NCBI GenBank assembly: GCA_014155875.1 | Contig: JACEFZ010028122.1 | Span: forward strand, 98,501-162,500 | DNA length: 64,000 bases | Source of the DNA: Cepaea nemoralis | Lineage: Eukaryota; Mollusca; Gastropoda; Stylommatophora; Helicidae | Direction: 5' to 3' | In this document: positions 32,053 to 44,087 of the stretch, in pieces | How positions within the stretch are numbered: position 1 is the first letter of the stretch | How the letters are laid out: every line of letters begins with the position of its first letter | Program-made: the position numbers and the translations under genes | The notes under the pieces: generated by a model | Told to the model about the DNA's origin: nothing | The model's input: only the letters and a program-made list of their open reading frames with translations | The model's database searches: none

Positions 32053-33575
32053 TTTTTTTTTTTTTACTGGAACAATTTTATTTGGTTCAAAGATAACACA
32101 GGGACATCACATGACAAGTTTACAATTTTTGTTGGCATAAAGACCATGAAGTAAATGTCCTGCCATGCAGTGAAGTGCAAGGAATGTATAGTACATACTG
32201 CCACATAGGTTCAACAGGAATCAAGGTCAATCTTGTCTTTCACATTTGTCAAGCATGGATACTGATCAGTGTGACATGTGAACTTTATAAACGAATGCGT
32301 ACATATTTACACCTTGTGTACAAATATGATCCGTAAGCAGTTCCAACCATGTCAAGAAGCCACATGCAGTTCTGGGATGTGTGCCATTTCTGTTATACAC
32401 GCTGTCTGTGCTTTTCCTGAATGTCTGTCATGTATGCGACTAGACGACGTGTTTCCTCCACAGTGACAGCATTGTATAGTGACACTCGAATACCACCAAC
32501 TGACCTGTGTCCCTTCAGCTGTAGAAAGCCTTTCTCAGTTGACTCTTTTGCAAACTCTTTTTCCAGTGCTTCATCTCCTGCTTCAGTGCCAATTCTGATG
32601 GGAATATTCATTCTGCTTCTGCAGTCTTTATCAAGTGGACAATTGTAACATCCCTCAGTGTTATCTATCAAGTTGTAAATTAGGTTGGACTTCTGAATTG
32701 CATTCTCTTCCATTTGATCCACACCTCCCTGCTCGCGAATCCAGTCGAACACAAGTCCCATGATGTAAATACTGTAAGTGGGAGGTGTGTTGTAAAGTGA
32801 GTTGTTCCCTGCCTGGATCTTGAAGTCAAAGATCACTGGACACACCTTCATGGCAAATCCAATCAGATCTTCACGAATAATAACTACAGTGACACCAGCA
32901 CAACCAATGTTCCTCTGTGCACCAGCAAATAGCACACCAAACTTTGACACATCTATGTGCCGAGAGAGAAAGTTGGATGACATATCACAAACAAGAGGAA
33001 CACCATTGGTCTGTGGTACAAACTGGAACTCAACACCATCAATGGTTTCATTAGCACAGTAATACACATAAGAAGCATCAGGATTCAATTTCCATGTTGA
33101 CTGGTCTTCTATTGATGTATATTTCTTTTTCTTTGGCACGACATGGTTGACCGTTCCATATTTCTCAGCCTCTTGAGCAGCCTTTGCTGACCAGCTCCCA
33201 GTGACAATGTAATCAGCACTGTGACCTGATTTCAAAGCCATGAGATTGAGAGGTATAGCTGAAAACTGACCACTACCACCACCCTGGAGGAACAAGATCG
33301 TGTAGTTGTCTGGGACATTTATTAAGTCTCTCAAATTTTTCTCTGCATTGTTCAAAATTTTGCTGAACTCTGAAGATCTGTGACTCATTTCCATAACACT
33401 GACCCCTGAACCTTGATGGTCCAACAGTTCCTTCTGTGCAAGTGCCAGAACCGCTTCTGGTAGTTTTGCTGGTCCAGCAGAAAAGTTAACAACAGACTTG
33501 GGTTTCACTTCTTCTCTGATATCACCCATTTTATTGTTTGCTTTATGCAGTTCAGTAGAAAAGGTTCTACTGTTG
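32053..33575 (-). mobile_element. Processed retrocopy of a phosphoserine aminotransferase mRNA
   Basis: On the minus strand a full-length coding region without introns ends in a 3' UTR with AATAAA (32082-32077) followed 11 bases later by 13 A residues (T13 at 32053-32065). The 9-mer GTTGTTGTG flanks the insert (32036-32044 and 33576-33584) and occurs once at the unoccupied paralogue (50985-50993). These are the marks of LINE-mediated retroposition. Confidence 0.93.
32393..33529 (-). CDS. PSAT1-like: Phosphoserine aminotransferase-like protein, PLP lysine replaced by arginine
   Basis: PSAT converts 3-phosphohydroxypyruvate and glutamate to phosphoserine in cytosolic serine synthesis. From the ATG at 33529 the product is 378 residues, close to the usual ~370. 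Family motifs are intact: [10 protein letters not shown] near the N-terminus, [42 protein letters not shown] and the C-terminal [13 protein letters not shown]. The PLP Schiff-base site reads FAGAQRNIG: Arg206 (AGG, 32914-32912) stands where the family has Lys (AAG). This single change should abolish transamination. The frame is open for 30 more codons to an ATG at 33619, but residues before the CAACAG at 33575 are genomic flank. It could be a young pseudogene or a pseudoenzyme. Confidence 0.93.
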   Translation of the reverse strand: MGDIREEVKPKSVVNFSAGPAKLPEAVLALAQKELLDHQGSGVSVMEMSHRSSEFSKILNNAEKNLRDLINVPDNYTILFLQGGGSGQFSAIPLNLMALKSGHSADYIVTGSWSAKAAQEAEKYGTVNHVVPKKKKYTSIEDQSTWKLNPDASYVYYCANETIDGVEFQFVPQTNGVPLVCDMSSNFLSRHIDVSKFGVLFAGAQRNIGCAGVTVVIIREDLIGFAMKVCPVIFDFKIQAGNNSLYNTPPTYSIYIMGLVFDWIREQGGVDQMEENAIQKSNLIYNLIDNTEGCYNCPLDKDCRSRMNIPIRIGTEAGDEALEKEFAKESTEKGFLQLKGHRSVGGIRVSLYNAVTVEETRRLVAYMTDIQEKHRQRV

Positions 33576-33584
33576 GTTGTTGTG

Positions 33585-33945
33585 GCCATAGGAGACCAGT
33601 AAAAAAATGGTTTTACCACTTATAGGGGTAAGCCGTTAGAAGTAAAATGGACGTTACATTGAAGGTATACAAATAAATCTTAAAAGATAAATATATAACT
33701 GAAAAGTTGGTTATATAATGTAAGTATTTAGATATTAAAGACATTATTTTCTGTAAGATATCTAAAACAATTATATTTGTCTTACAAGATTTTACTAATA
33801 AAATGACTTCTTAATAGACAAGAGAATTTCAGAGAAGCTGAAAAGTTATTTAATGACAATATATTATTTATATTTTTTCGTTTTAAAATATAAGTAATTT
33901 CCCTTTTAACAATATTAGGTGTTTATGTCCCCTATTGTAAACTGA
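33585..33945. repeat. Interspersed segment, right part
   Basis: Continues the paralogy with 50994-51343, from GGCCATAGGAGACCAGT to TTTATGTCCCCTATT. No gene. Confidence 0.8.
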
Positions 33946-33969
33946 TTAGAGTCATTAGATGTTTACAGT

Positions 33970-34205
33970 CAAAATTTTTGGGCATGTTATGAGAAGAAAT
34001 GACTAGGAGAACTTGGTGACGACTGGTAAGATCGAAGGGAGGAGACCAAGGGGGAGACCGAGAAGTAAATACCTGGATAGCTAGGCCACGTGGCATGGTC
34101 GTGACAGGAACACGGAGCTGATCCACGACTCTGGTGATCGAGTGAGATAACAGAACTGGACCGCCCACGCTTACCGGCATGGCACATGATGGATAGATGG
34201 ATATT
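33970..34205 (+). pseudogene. LINE ORF2 C-terminal remnant
   Basis: Plus strand: GHVMRRND, stop, ENLVTTGKIEGRRPRGRPR, later ATWHGRDRNTELIHDSGD and TAHAYRHGT. Same family as 11830-12265 (minus). Only the tail of ORF2 is present. Confidence 0.65.
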
Positions 34206-34246
34206 ATTGTTATATAGTGTTGCTTGCTTGACATAGTTTTGGTATA

Positions 34247-34412
34247 GTGTTACTATATGATTGTTATTGTCCGGATGACAACAAAAATATTCTCAAGAAT
34301 GTTGTACAGATTCAAGCCACAGACGGAGGCGATGTAGGCTCAGAGCCCTTGTCGTTTTCAATTACCAGCGGCAACCCTCATGATTTCTATAGTACTGATT
34401 TCCACACGGGTA
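34247..34412 (+). pseudogene. Cadherin-repeat-like exon, copy B, with donor-like GTAAGT
   Basis: The best-preserved copy: open frame DDNKNILKNVVQIQATDGGD, then SEPLSFSITSGNPHDFYSTDFHTG. Cadherin repeats show this VxIxATDGxD / FSIxSGN / TG pattern. The TG codons are followed by GTAAGTATATA, a good 5' splice site, so the original exon may end here. The region 5' of the frame lacks a clear acceptor AG. No other cadherin domains are nearby, so this is an orphan exon carried by the repeat. Confidence 0.55.
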
Positions 34413-35371
34413 AGTATATATTTGTGCCCAATAGGGTGGAAGGTGTAAGTAGGAACCTATGTCAACCCTCATGATTTCTATAGTACTGATTTCCACACGG
34501 GTAAGCATATATTTGTGCCCAATAGGGTGGAAGGTGTAAGTAGGAACCTATGTCAACCCTCATGATTTCTATAGTACTGATTTCCACACGGGTAAGTATA
34601 TATTTGTGCCCAATAGGGTGTAAGGTGTAAGTAGGAACCTATGTCAACCCTCATGATTTCTATAGTACTGATTTCCACACGGGTAAGTATATATTTGTGC
34701 CCAATAGGGTGAAAGGTGTAAGTAGGAACCTATGTCAACCCTCATGATTTCTATAGTACTGATTTCCACACGGGTAAGTATATATTTTTGCCCAATAGGG
34801 TGAAAGGTGTAAGTAGGAACCTATGTCAACCCTCATGATTTCTATAGTACTGATTTCCACACGGGTAAGTATATATTTGTGCCCAATAGGGTGAAAGGTG
34901 TAAGTAGGAACCTATGTCAACCCTCATGATTTCTATAGTACTGATTTCCACACGGGTAAGTATATATTTGTGCCCAATAGGGTGAAAGGTGTTAGTAGGA
35001 ACCTATGTCAACCCTCATGATTTCTATAGTACTGATTTCCACACGGGTAAGTATATATTTGTGCCCAATAGAGTGGAAGGTGTAAGTAGGAACCTATGTC
35101 AACCCTCATGATTTCTATAGTACTGATTTCCACACGGGTAAGTATATATTTGTGCCCAATAGAGTGGAAGGTGTAAGTAGGAACCTATGTCAACCCTCAT
35201 GATGTCTATAGTACTGATTTCCACACGGGTAAGTATATATTTGTGCCCAATAGAGTGAAAGGTGTAAGTAGGAACCTATGTCAACCCTCATGATTTCTAT
35301 AGTACTGATTTCCACACGGGTAACTATATATTTGTGCCCAATAGGGTGGAAGGTGTAAGTAGGAACCTATG
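34372..35371 (+). repeat. 91-bp minisatellite, 11 units, spanning the exon-like end and donor
   Basis: Unit: CAACCCTCATGATTTCTATA...CACACGGGTAAGTATATATT...GGAACCTATGT, 91 bp, repeated about 11 times with few mismatches. Each unit carries the end of the cadherin-like frame and ACGGGTAAG (one unit GTAAGC, the last GTAACT). Confidence 0.95.
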
Positions 35372-35385
35372 TATTATTTACAACT

Positions 35386-35399
35386 CCCCCCCCCCCCCC
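35386..35399 (+). repeat. C14 homopolymer
   Basis: Fourteen C residues after the 91-bp array. Confidence 0.97.
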
Positions 35400-35979
35400 G
35401 AAGCTGATTGCGTCCCTTGGTTGTATACAACAATAACAGACCAGATTTAAGTGTTACTTGCATGTATGACGTCATCAACATGTGACATTCTCTCCAGAAT
35501 GTTAGCATTGTTGACAATATGCCAGAGAGAAAGAAACATTGTTTTTTAAGTTGCATATCCCTTTCAGGACGTTGCAGTCAACACCAGCATTTTTCAGCTG
35601 TTATTGATGTTCTTGGCAAGATTACGCTCAGATCCGTCCGAAGCTTTGGGTTCAGTATTTCTGAGAGACAGAAAGGTTTGCAACTATTGTAGTCAGGTTG
35701 ATATAAAGACGTTTACCCGTCCCTCAACCAAAGTACTGCCTCCAAGGGAACTTGCTGGCAATTCTCTCCTTCCCCTCTCCAAAGTCAGCAACCTGTGGGG
35801 TGTGCAAGAGCGGTACCGAAACATCCCATCTGTGGACAGGCATGTTAGAGTGTAACTAGGTCATGGTTCTGCACAGCTCTAGGGACTTGTCTGCGTCGCT
35901 GACTCAGGGGTTAGTGAGCGCGGCCACACAGTTCTCCAACACACCGAGTCCAGGCTTTGAAATCTGCCGCCGACCATTC

Positions 35980-36235
35980 GTAAGCTGATTGCATTGCGTT
36001 GATTTTGATTGTATAAGCCTCTGTCGTTGAGACAGCAATGGCAAACTATTGACGGTAAAATTGTCCAGTAAATCACAAACTATTGACGGTAAAATTGTCC
36101 AATAAATCACAAACAGCCGATGGAGATCACCGTGGCCAAATGGATAAGAGCGCTCATGGTAAACTTCCAGTGTACCGATGCCGCGGTAGAAGGTTCAAAC
36201 CCCTACACCGGTCAGTTGGACCAAAATATTGAATA
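35980..36235 (+). repeat. SINE-like segment with tRNA-type A and B boxes
   Basis: GTGGCCAAATGGATAAGAGCG (A box) and GAAGGTTCAAACCCC (B box) in tRNA spacing, after the CAATGGCAAACTATTGACGG core. A 36-bp local duplication (TCACAAACTATTGACGGTAAAATTGTCCA) lies at 36015-36110. Confidence 0.55.
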
Positions 36236-36240
36236 CAATG

Positions 36241-36780
36241 ACGTCATAAGGACAGGTTACAAATGGCCGCCCCACTTTCGATATAATCTTTAACATAGTA
36301 GCCTGTTATAGGGGTTGTATGGCATTGAGGGGCTAGCTGGTGCGCAACGAAAGGATGTATTAGTGAGGAATGCACGGGTGAGCACCGTGGTTAGAGGTAG
36401 CTATGGATGGGGGAGGGGGGTCGTGAGATGACGACAAGGGCAGTTACGGACAAGAGAAGCAGTTTGACCACCAGCTGGAGAGGTCGCAGGAGTTGGGTGT
36501 CATCTAGAATGCGTTAAATTGAGTAGAGCAAGATTAAGTTTTGTAATCCTTCGAATGTCAACAACCTTGTAGGCTGCCATGCCTTTTTGTATGAAGCACC
36601 ACCAATAAAAGTGAAACTTGGATATCGCCGACCTTTGTTCTTAATTCAATGGAGTGTGGACTTTGAGAGATGGGCCACTGTACGACACGGTTGACTTTAG
36701 CTCCCCTACTCTGCTATAGCACCAACGCGTAGCAACGTTCTGCTATCCGTCTTTTGATCAGTGAAGGGGTTAAACATGTA
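36241..36780. other. Unannotated spacer
   Basis: No ORF, repeat or RNA gene recognised in about 540 bases. Confidence 0.5.
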
Positions 36781-36839
36781 GACATTCATCGGCTAATGAA
36801 GATCCAGTATGCTGATACATGCCTGTCCCACTGACCGCT

Positions 36840-37740
36840 GTATATGCATGTACCTGCAGTCCAACAAGTTTATGAGTGGAGTATGAAGTTTCACATCGGC
36901 GTGACGTAACTTATGTGACAGGCTGTTCACGACGTGATCAGGCACACCGAGTAGTGACCGCAGAGTCGATATCGTACAGGAAAACCGCCAATTGACTATG
37001 AGTAATATTGCTGCACATCTTGACATCAGTCAAGGTTAAGCACACCAGATCTCCATGATGTGCTACAGTACCTCAAAGTGTCTGTAAAGTGGGTGCCACG
37101 GCAGCTTACTCCAGAACTGAAACGACGCATTGATGCTTGGCACGAATTTGTGAAGAGCTTTGAGGCAGAAAGTAATGATTTTATATCAAGAATTGTTACT
37201 GGAGATGAAACCTGGGTTCACTACCACGAGCCGGAAACGATGAAAGCGAGCAAGGAATGGCGCTATACCTCCTCACCGAAACCAAAGAGGCTTCGCACTC
37301 AGCCATCTTCAGGGAAGTTAATGCTGACTATCTTTAGTGATGAACAAGGCGTTATTTTAGAGCACTACATGCCAAGATGGAAAGCTGTCACCAGTCATAC
37401 GCATACAGATCTCAGGAATCATCGTCGATTCGCTGTCAAATCCAAAGTGTACTTCTGAGAAATGGTGCCCTTTTGCAACATGACAACGCTCGACCCCATA
37501 CTGCCAATGCAACGGTTGAAACCATTAAGACCCCCACTTTGAGTGTGTACCACATACTCCGTACTCACTAGACGTAGCTTCAAGTATCAAAAGGTATAGC
37601 CAGTAGTGTGTGAGTGGTTACACTCTCAACCAAGGGGTATATATTTTCTACAGGAATGCGAGCACTTTATCGACGATGGAGGACTTGCATTGAACGCACT
37701 GGTAACTATATCGAAATATGATACATTTGTTCTTTACTTG
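36840..37740 (+). pseudogene. Mariner-type transposase, broken
   Basis: The region 36840-37060 keeps scrambled N-terminal text. The main ORF (37060-37458) gives VKWVPRQLTPELKRR, SRIVTGDETWVHYHEPE (first Asp), KASKEWR and GVILEHYMPRW. A stop at 37456 interrupts it, and another frame gives LLQHDNARPHTANATVET (second Asp). The third Asp region is lost. Mariner landmarks WVPxxL and HDNARPH make the family call firm. It pairs with 28950-29780 in inverted orientation. Confidence 0.82.
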
Positions 37741-37789
37741 TTCAGAATATATTGACACCCCACCCCACCCCCACAAAATCCACCTAAAT

Positions 37790-38090
37790 CCACCTCGTAC
37801 TTGAAGCTCTTTACTTGTTTCAGGGGGTATTGCTTTAGAGGAATCTTTGTTTTATTTATTTATTTATTTATTTATTTATTTTTGGTTATAGTTTTACTAA
37901 TGCTTATGTTCATGTCATATTCCTTAAACACTTCGTTTAGACTACTTATGTGGACTTGGAATTCTGCTTCTGATTTTGCTATTAGTGATCGTCAGGCAAA
38001 AAGAAGTTCTTTAATGTTGTAATTTGCCGTTGTTCTGTTTTTCATGAGGTGTTGTTGCGGTCTTTATTTGGCTGGTTATTATATACCAGA
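37790..38090 (-). pseudogene. LINE reverse-transcriptase fragment, inverted partner of 28608-28900
   Basis: Minus strand parallels 28650-28965 including ACCAGCCAAA, GGCAAATTACAACATTAAAGAA, AAATCAGAAGCAGAATT and the ACAAGTAAAGAGCTTCAAGTACGAGG junction to the mariner. An (ATTT)n repeat is inserted at 37854-37881. Confidence 0.7.
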
Positions 38091-38093
38091 GAT

Positions 38094-38457
38094 TTTCCAG
38101 ATCTTAAGGCAGAAGACAATCAGACACCTAACACCCCATCGTACTCCGGATCTTGTGGTAGAAGACAATGAGACACCTAACACCCTATCGTACTCCGGAT
38201 CTTATGGTAGAAGACAATGAGACACCTAACACCCTGTCGTACTCCGGATCTTGTGGTAGAAGACAATGAGACACCTAACACCCTGTCGTACTCCGGATCT
38301 TGTGGTAGAAGACAATCAGACACCTAACACCTATCGTACTCCGGATCTTGTGGTAGAAGACAATCAGACACCTAACACCCTGTCGTACTCCGGATCTTGT
38401 GGTAGAAGACAATCAGACACCTAACACCCTGTAGTACTCCGGATCTTACCCCGGATC
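38094..38457 (-). repeat. 49-bp minisatellite, about 7 units (short form of the 61-bp unit)
   Basis: Units read on plus as ACACCTAACACCCTGTCGTA-CTCCGGATCTTGTGGTAGAA-GACAATGAG. They are the reverse complement of the 61-bp unit without the 12-bp AACAACATTGTC. Confidence 0.92.
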
Positions 38458-39000
38458 AGTAATGTACGCACATTGTACGCAAACGGCTGGTCACGTGATA
38501 AGTAAATATTTGCTAATAATGTACGGACATTATGAGAAAACGGCTGGTCACGTGACGTTTACTACCGCCGTCGATTGGCTTAAGAAGACTATTATTCTCC
38601 CTTCTTGTCAGTCTTTTGTTTGCAAGTTCTTTTTATTCAAACCCCATCTTCATCTACATCTACATACCTCATCTACATACATGCATAGTTTATTGCATAA
38701 AACTTTAATGTTCATATCCTAATGAACACGTTACTTACTTCTTAACGTTGAATTTGCGTACGCACGAGATGAAAGTAAGCCTGTAGATGACACTAGTCGT
38801 CCTACCTCATGTGAACCAAACCGACAGACCTCCACTTTGCAACTGAAGTTCTAGTCAACATTTGTTTTTATGAACTCCGATGCGAGGGTTCAAATGTGAT
38901 AAAGTTCACACAGGGTTAAATTTACATATCATGTGACCATAGTTAATCCTAATTGTTTGTTGATTACTCTTGACTGTTTTGCTCGTCTGTGTGTTACTTT
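38458..39000. other. Spacer with a twofold CACGTG-containing repeat
   Basis: AAACGGCTGGTCACGTGA occurs at about 38478 and 38538; a related GACCAGCTGTTTGCG pair is at 49680-49730. Nothing else recognised. Confidence 0.55.
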
Positions 39001-39004
39001 TTTT

Positions 39005-39245
39005 TCGCATATCCATTACAGGACATTGCAGTCAACACCAGCATTTTTCAGCTGATGTTGCTGTCTTGGCAAGTTTTACGTTCAGTAGTTTGCCATTGCT
39101 TTCTGAACGACCGCCTCACATACCTCTGTAAGTAACCAGCGCGACGCGATACTCTACCGAATCTCCCGCAGATGTGTTTCCTACGTGAGTATACGGGATT
39201 ACGATCAACGTCCTTAACTCCTTCGCCAGGGAGACGGCTGTGTGT
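39005..39245 (-). repeat. SINE-like repeat, minus strand
   Basis: Same family as 25785, 31455 and 49915: GCATATCCATTACAGGACATTGC at its 3' end (left) and the A-box-like end at right. Confidence 0.65.
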
Positions 39246-39745
39246 TACTGGCACCTATAAATAGTTACACTGTAATCTGCCATGCTTGACGTAGGAGACG
39301 TCTAAGGTAGGGTGCCGTAAGAGTGACTGCCTCACCCAGTGTAAAACTGAAAACTCTACCTGCAAAGAGGTTGACATGATTTAGCTCCATTGGAAGATGA
39401 AAAGAAGGGGACGAATATTATTTGTCGTTTTTACTTCTATATTTATAAAACAAAGTGTATGTATGTAAATATGTGTGTATGTATATATGTATGTATGTAA
39501 ATATGTATGTCCTTTATTTGTTCGCGAACGGCCCATCCGATTGAGATGAAATTTTCTACACGCCTTCCTTTCATTCCAGAGCTGTCAACTGTCATAGTTT
39601 TTTTTTCTTCTTCCTCCTCCTCCCTCCTCCCCCTCCCAAAATACGTACGTAAATATATGATGATGATGATGAAAGAATCCCCGAACCAAAACGCTAGGGA
39701 AAGGGAAGAAAATGACGTGACTACACAGAATCGTCACACGGCAAT

Positions 39746-39850
39746 CATCATCATCAAGTGCCGTGCCGGCTGGCGTAGGCGTTCATGGCTGCTCTGTAGA
39801 TCTCAGTCTTTGTTTTTTTAATCAACTCTGCTGCTGATATTCCTCCATGC
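39746..39850 (-). mobile_element. Captured LINE 3' end inside Helitron 3
   Basis: 105 bp of the RTE-like LINE 3' end with CATCATCATCAAG tail (minus orientation), bounded by CACGGCAAT at 39737-39745 and 39851-39859. Confidence 0.88.
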
Positions 39851-39952
39851 CACGGCAATATCAATAACAATTCATCTTTTTATGTGTAAGGAAGTTATCT
39901 ACAGTCGTGTAGAAGGGAAGAACTAGACGAGTATGAATTCGGAATGGCGAAC

Positions 39953-42900
39953 TCTCTCCCCCTCTCTTCTCCTCCCTCTACCTCCTCCCTCCACCCTTCT
40001 CCTCTTCCTCCTCCCTCTCATACCTCTCCCTCCTACCTCCTCCTTCTCCCTCTTCCTTCTCCCTCTTCCTCTCCCCTTCTCCTCCATCCTCCTCCCTCCT
40101 ACTCCCTCCGCCTCCTCCCCACTCCTCCCTCATCTTCCCTCCTCCTCCCTCTCCCTCCTCATCCCTCCTCCTCCTGCCTCCCTCCTCCTCCTCCTGCCTC
40201 CTTCTCCCTCATCATCCTCCCTCCTCCTTCTCCCTTCTTCTCCCTCTTCCCTCTTCCTCCTCCTACCTCCTCCCTCCTCCACCCTCCTCCTCCCTTCTCC
40301 TCCTCTTCCTCCTCCCTTTCCTTCCTCCTCCTCCTCCCTATACCTCCTCCTCCCCCTACCTCTTTCCTCCTCCCTCCTCCTCCCCTTCCACCTCTCTTTC
40401 CTTCCTCCCCTCCTCATTCTCCCTCCTTCCTCTCCCTCCTTCCTCCTCCTCCTTCCTTCTTCTCCCTCCTCCTCCTCCTCCCTCCTCCCCTCCTCCTTCC
40501 TCCTCCTCACTCCTCCTCCTCCCTCCTCCTCCTCCCTCTACCTCTTCCCTCCTCCTCCCTTCACATTCCTCCTCCTCCCTCTTCCTCCTCCTCCCTCCTC
40601 CTCATCCCTCCTCCTCCCTCCTCCTCATCCCTCCTCCTCCCTTCTCCTCCTCCCTCCTCCTCCTCCCTCTACCTCCTCCTCCCTTCACATTCCTCCTCCT
40701 CCCTCTTCCTCCTCCTCCCTCCTCCTCCTCATCCCTCCTTCTCCCTCCTCCTCCTTCTTCCTCCCTCCTCCTCCTCACTCCTCCTCCTCCCTCCTCCTCC
40801 TCATTCTACCTCCTTCCTCCTCCTCCCTTCACATTCCTCCTCCTCCCTCTTCCTCCTCCTCCTCCTCCCTCCTCCTCCTCCCTCCTCCTCCTCCCTCCTC
40901 CTCCTCCCTCCTCCTCATCACTCATCCTCCCTCCTCCTCCTTCTTCCTCCCTCCTCCTCCCTCCTCCCCCTCCTCCTTCCTCCTCCTCCCTCTCCGCCTC
41001 CTCCCTCTCCGCCTCCTCCCTCCTCCTCCTTCCTCCTCCTCCCTCTACCTCCTCCTCCTCCCTCCTCCTCCCTCTACCTCCTCCCCCCTCCTCCCTTCAC
41101 ATTCCTCCTCCTCCCTCTTCCTCCTCCTCCCTCCTCCTCTCTCCGCCTCCCTCCTCCTCCTCTTCCCTCTACCTCCTCCCTCCTCCTCCCTTCACATTCC
41201 TCCTCCTCCCACCTCCTCCTCCCCTCCTCCTCTTCCCTCCTCCTCCTCCCCCTCCTTCTCCTCCTTCTCCCTCCTCCTTCTCCCTCTTCCTCCTCCCTCT
41301 TCCTTCTCCTCCTTCTCCCTCCTCCTCCTCCCTCTTCCTTCTCCTCCCTCTCCCTCCTCCTTCTCCCTCTTCCTTCTCCCTCTTCCTCTCCCCTCCTCCT
41401 CCTACCCTCTTCCTCTTCCCCTCCTCCCTCTATCCTCCTCCTCCTCTCCTCCTTCCTCCTCCTCCTCCCTCTTCCGCCTCCTCCCTCCTCCTCCTCATCC
41501 CTCCTTCTCCCTCATCCTTCTTCTTCCTCCCTCCTCCTCCTCCTCCTCCCTCCTCCCCTCCTCTTTCCTCCTCCTCCCTCTCCTCCTCCTCTCTCCTCCT
41601 CCTCACTCCTCCTCCTCCCTCCTCCTCCTCCCTCTACCTCCTCCCTCCTCCTCCCTTCACATTCCTCCTCCTCCTTCTTCCTCCTCCTTACTCCTCCTCT
41701 CTCCGCCTCCCTCCTCCTCCTCCTCCCTCTACCTCCTCCCTCCTCCTCCCTTCACATTCCTCCTCCTCCCTACTCCTCCTCCCCTCCTCCTCTTCCCTCC
41801 TCCTCCTCCCCCTCCTTCTCCTCCTTCTCCCTCCTCCTTCTCCCTCTTCCTCCTCCCTCTTCCTTCTCCCTCCGCCTCCTCCTCCTCCCCCTCCTTCTCC
41901 TCCTTCTCCCTCCTCCTCCCTCTCCCACCTCCTCCCTCTTCCTTCTCCCTCCGCCTCCTCCCTCCTCCTACTCTCTCCTCCTCCTCCCTCCTCCTCCCTC
42001 TCCCACCTCCTCCCTCCTCCTCCTCCCTCTACCTCCTCCCTCCTCCTCCCTTCACATTCCTCCTCCTCCTTCTTCCTCCTCCTTACTCCTCCTCTCTCCG
42101 CCTCCCTCCTCCTCCTCCTCCTCTACCTCCTCCCTCCTCCTCCCTTCACATTCCTCCTCCTCCCTACTCCTCCTCCCCTCCTCCTCTTCCCTCCTCCTCC
42201 TCCCCCTCCTTCTCCTCCTTCTCCCTCCTCCTTCTCCCTCTTCCTCCTCACTCTTCCTTCTCCCTCCGCCTCCTCCTCCTCTTCCCTCCTCCTCCTCCCC
42301 CTCCTTCTCCTCCTTCTCCCTCCTCCTTCTCCCTCTTCCTCCTCCCTCTTCCTTCTCCTCCTTCTCCCTCCTCCTCCTCCCTCTTCCTTCTCCTCCCTCT
42401 CCCTCCTCCTTCTCCCTCTTCCTTCTCCCTCTTCCTCTCCCCTCCTCCTCCTACCCTCTTCCTCTTCCCCTCCTCCCTCTACCTCCTCCTCCTCTCCTCC
42501 TTCCTCCTCCTCCCTCTTCCGCCTCCTCCCTCCTCCTCCTCATCCCTCCTTCTCCCTCATCCTCCTTCTTCCTCCCTCCTCCTCCTCCTCCCTCCTCCCC
42601 TCCTCCTTCCTCCTCCTCCCTCTCCTCCTCCTCTCTCCTCCTCCTCACTCCTCCTCCTCCCTCCTCCTCCTCCCTCTACCTCCTCCCTCCTCCTCCCTTC
42701 ACATTCCTCCTCCTCCCTACTCCTCCTCCCCTCCTCCTCCTCTCCTCCTCCTCCTCCCCCTCCTTCTCCTCCTTCTCCCTCCTCCTTCTCCCTCTTCCTC
42801 CTCCCTCTTCCTTCTCCCTCCGCCTCCTCCTCCTCCCCCTCCTTCTCCTCCTTCTCCCTCCTCCTCCCTCTCCCACCTCCTCCCTCTTCCTTCTCCCTAC

Positions 42901-43157
42901 GCCTCCTCCCTCCTCCTACTCTCTCCTCCTCCTCCCTCCTCCTCCCTCTCCCACCTCCTCCCTCCTCCTCCTCCTGCTCCCTTCTCCTCCTGCGTTCTCC
43001 TCCTCCCTCCTTCTCCCTCTTCCTCCTCGCCTCCTCCTCCACCCTACTCCTCCCTCCTCCTCCTAATCCCTCCTCCTCCCTCCTATTCCTCCCTACTCCT
43101 CCTGTCTCCTCCCTCCTCCTCCCTCCTCTTCCCTCCTCCTCCTCCCTCCTACATTTA
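39953..43157 (+). repeat. 3.2-kb polypyrimidine tract
   Basis: Near-pure C/T on plus for 3.2 kb, with recurrent CCTCCTCCCTTCACATTCC phrases that mark higher-order units. ORFs of 1084 and 1040 residues are artefacts of stop-free pyrimidine sequence. Confidence 0.98.
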
Positions 43158-43163
43158 CCCAAG

Positions 43164-44087
<924 letters not shown>

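Larger units (their letters stand above)
34206..36240 (+). repeat. Composite dispersed repeat, copy B
   Basis: Follows copies A (24760-25700) and C (61195-62094): TATTGTTATATAGTG leader, cadherin-like exon, then (after the 91-bp array) GATTGCGTCCCTTGG, a partial SINE, CGAAGCTTTGGGTTCAGT, CCTCAACCAAAGTACTGCC and the tRNA-like end. Confidence 0.75.

Noticed and set aside
32393..33619. A 408-residue PSAT with a genuine N-terminal extension
   Set aside because: The extra residues before 33575 lie in target-site DNA, as shown by the unoccupied paralogue at 50985; the ATG at 33529 gives the normal length.
34206..35371. A functional cadherin gene
   Set aside because: Only one partial repeat-like exon is present, with no neighbouring cadherin exons, and two sister copies have stops.
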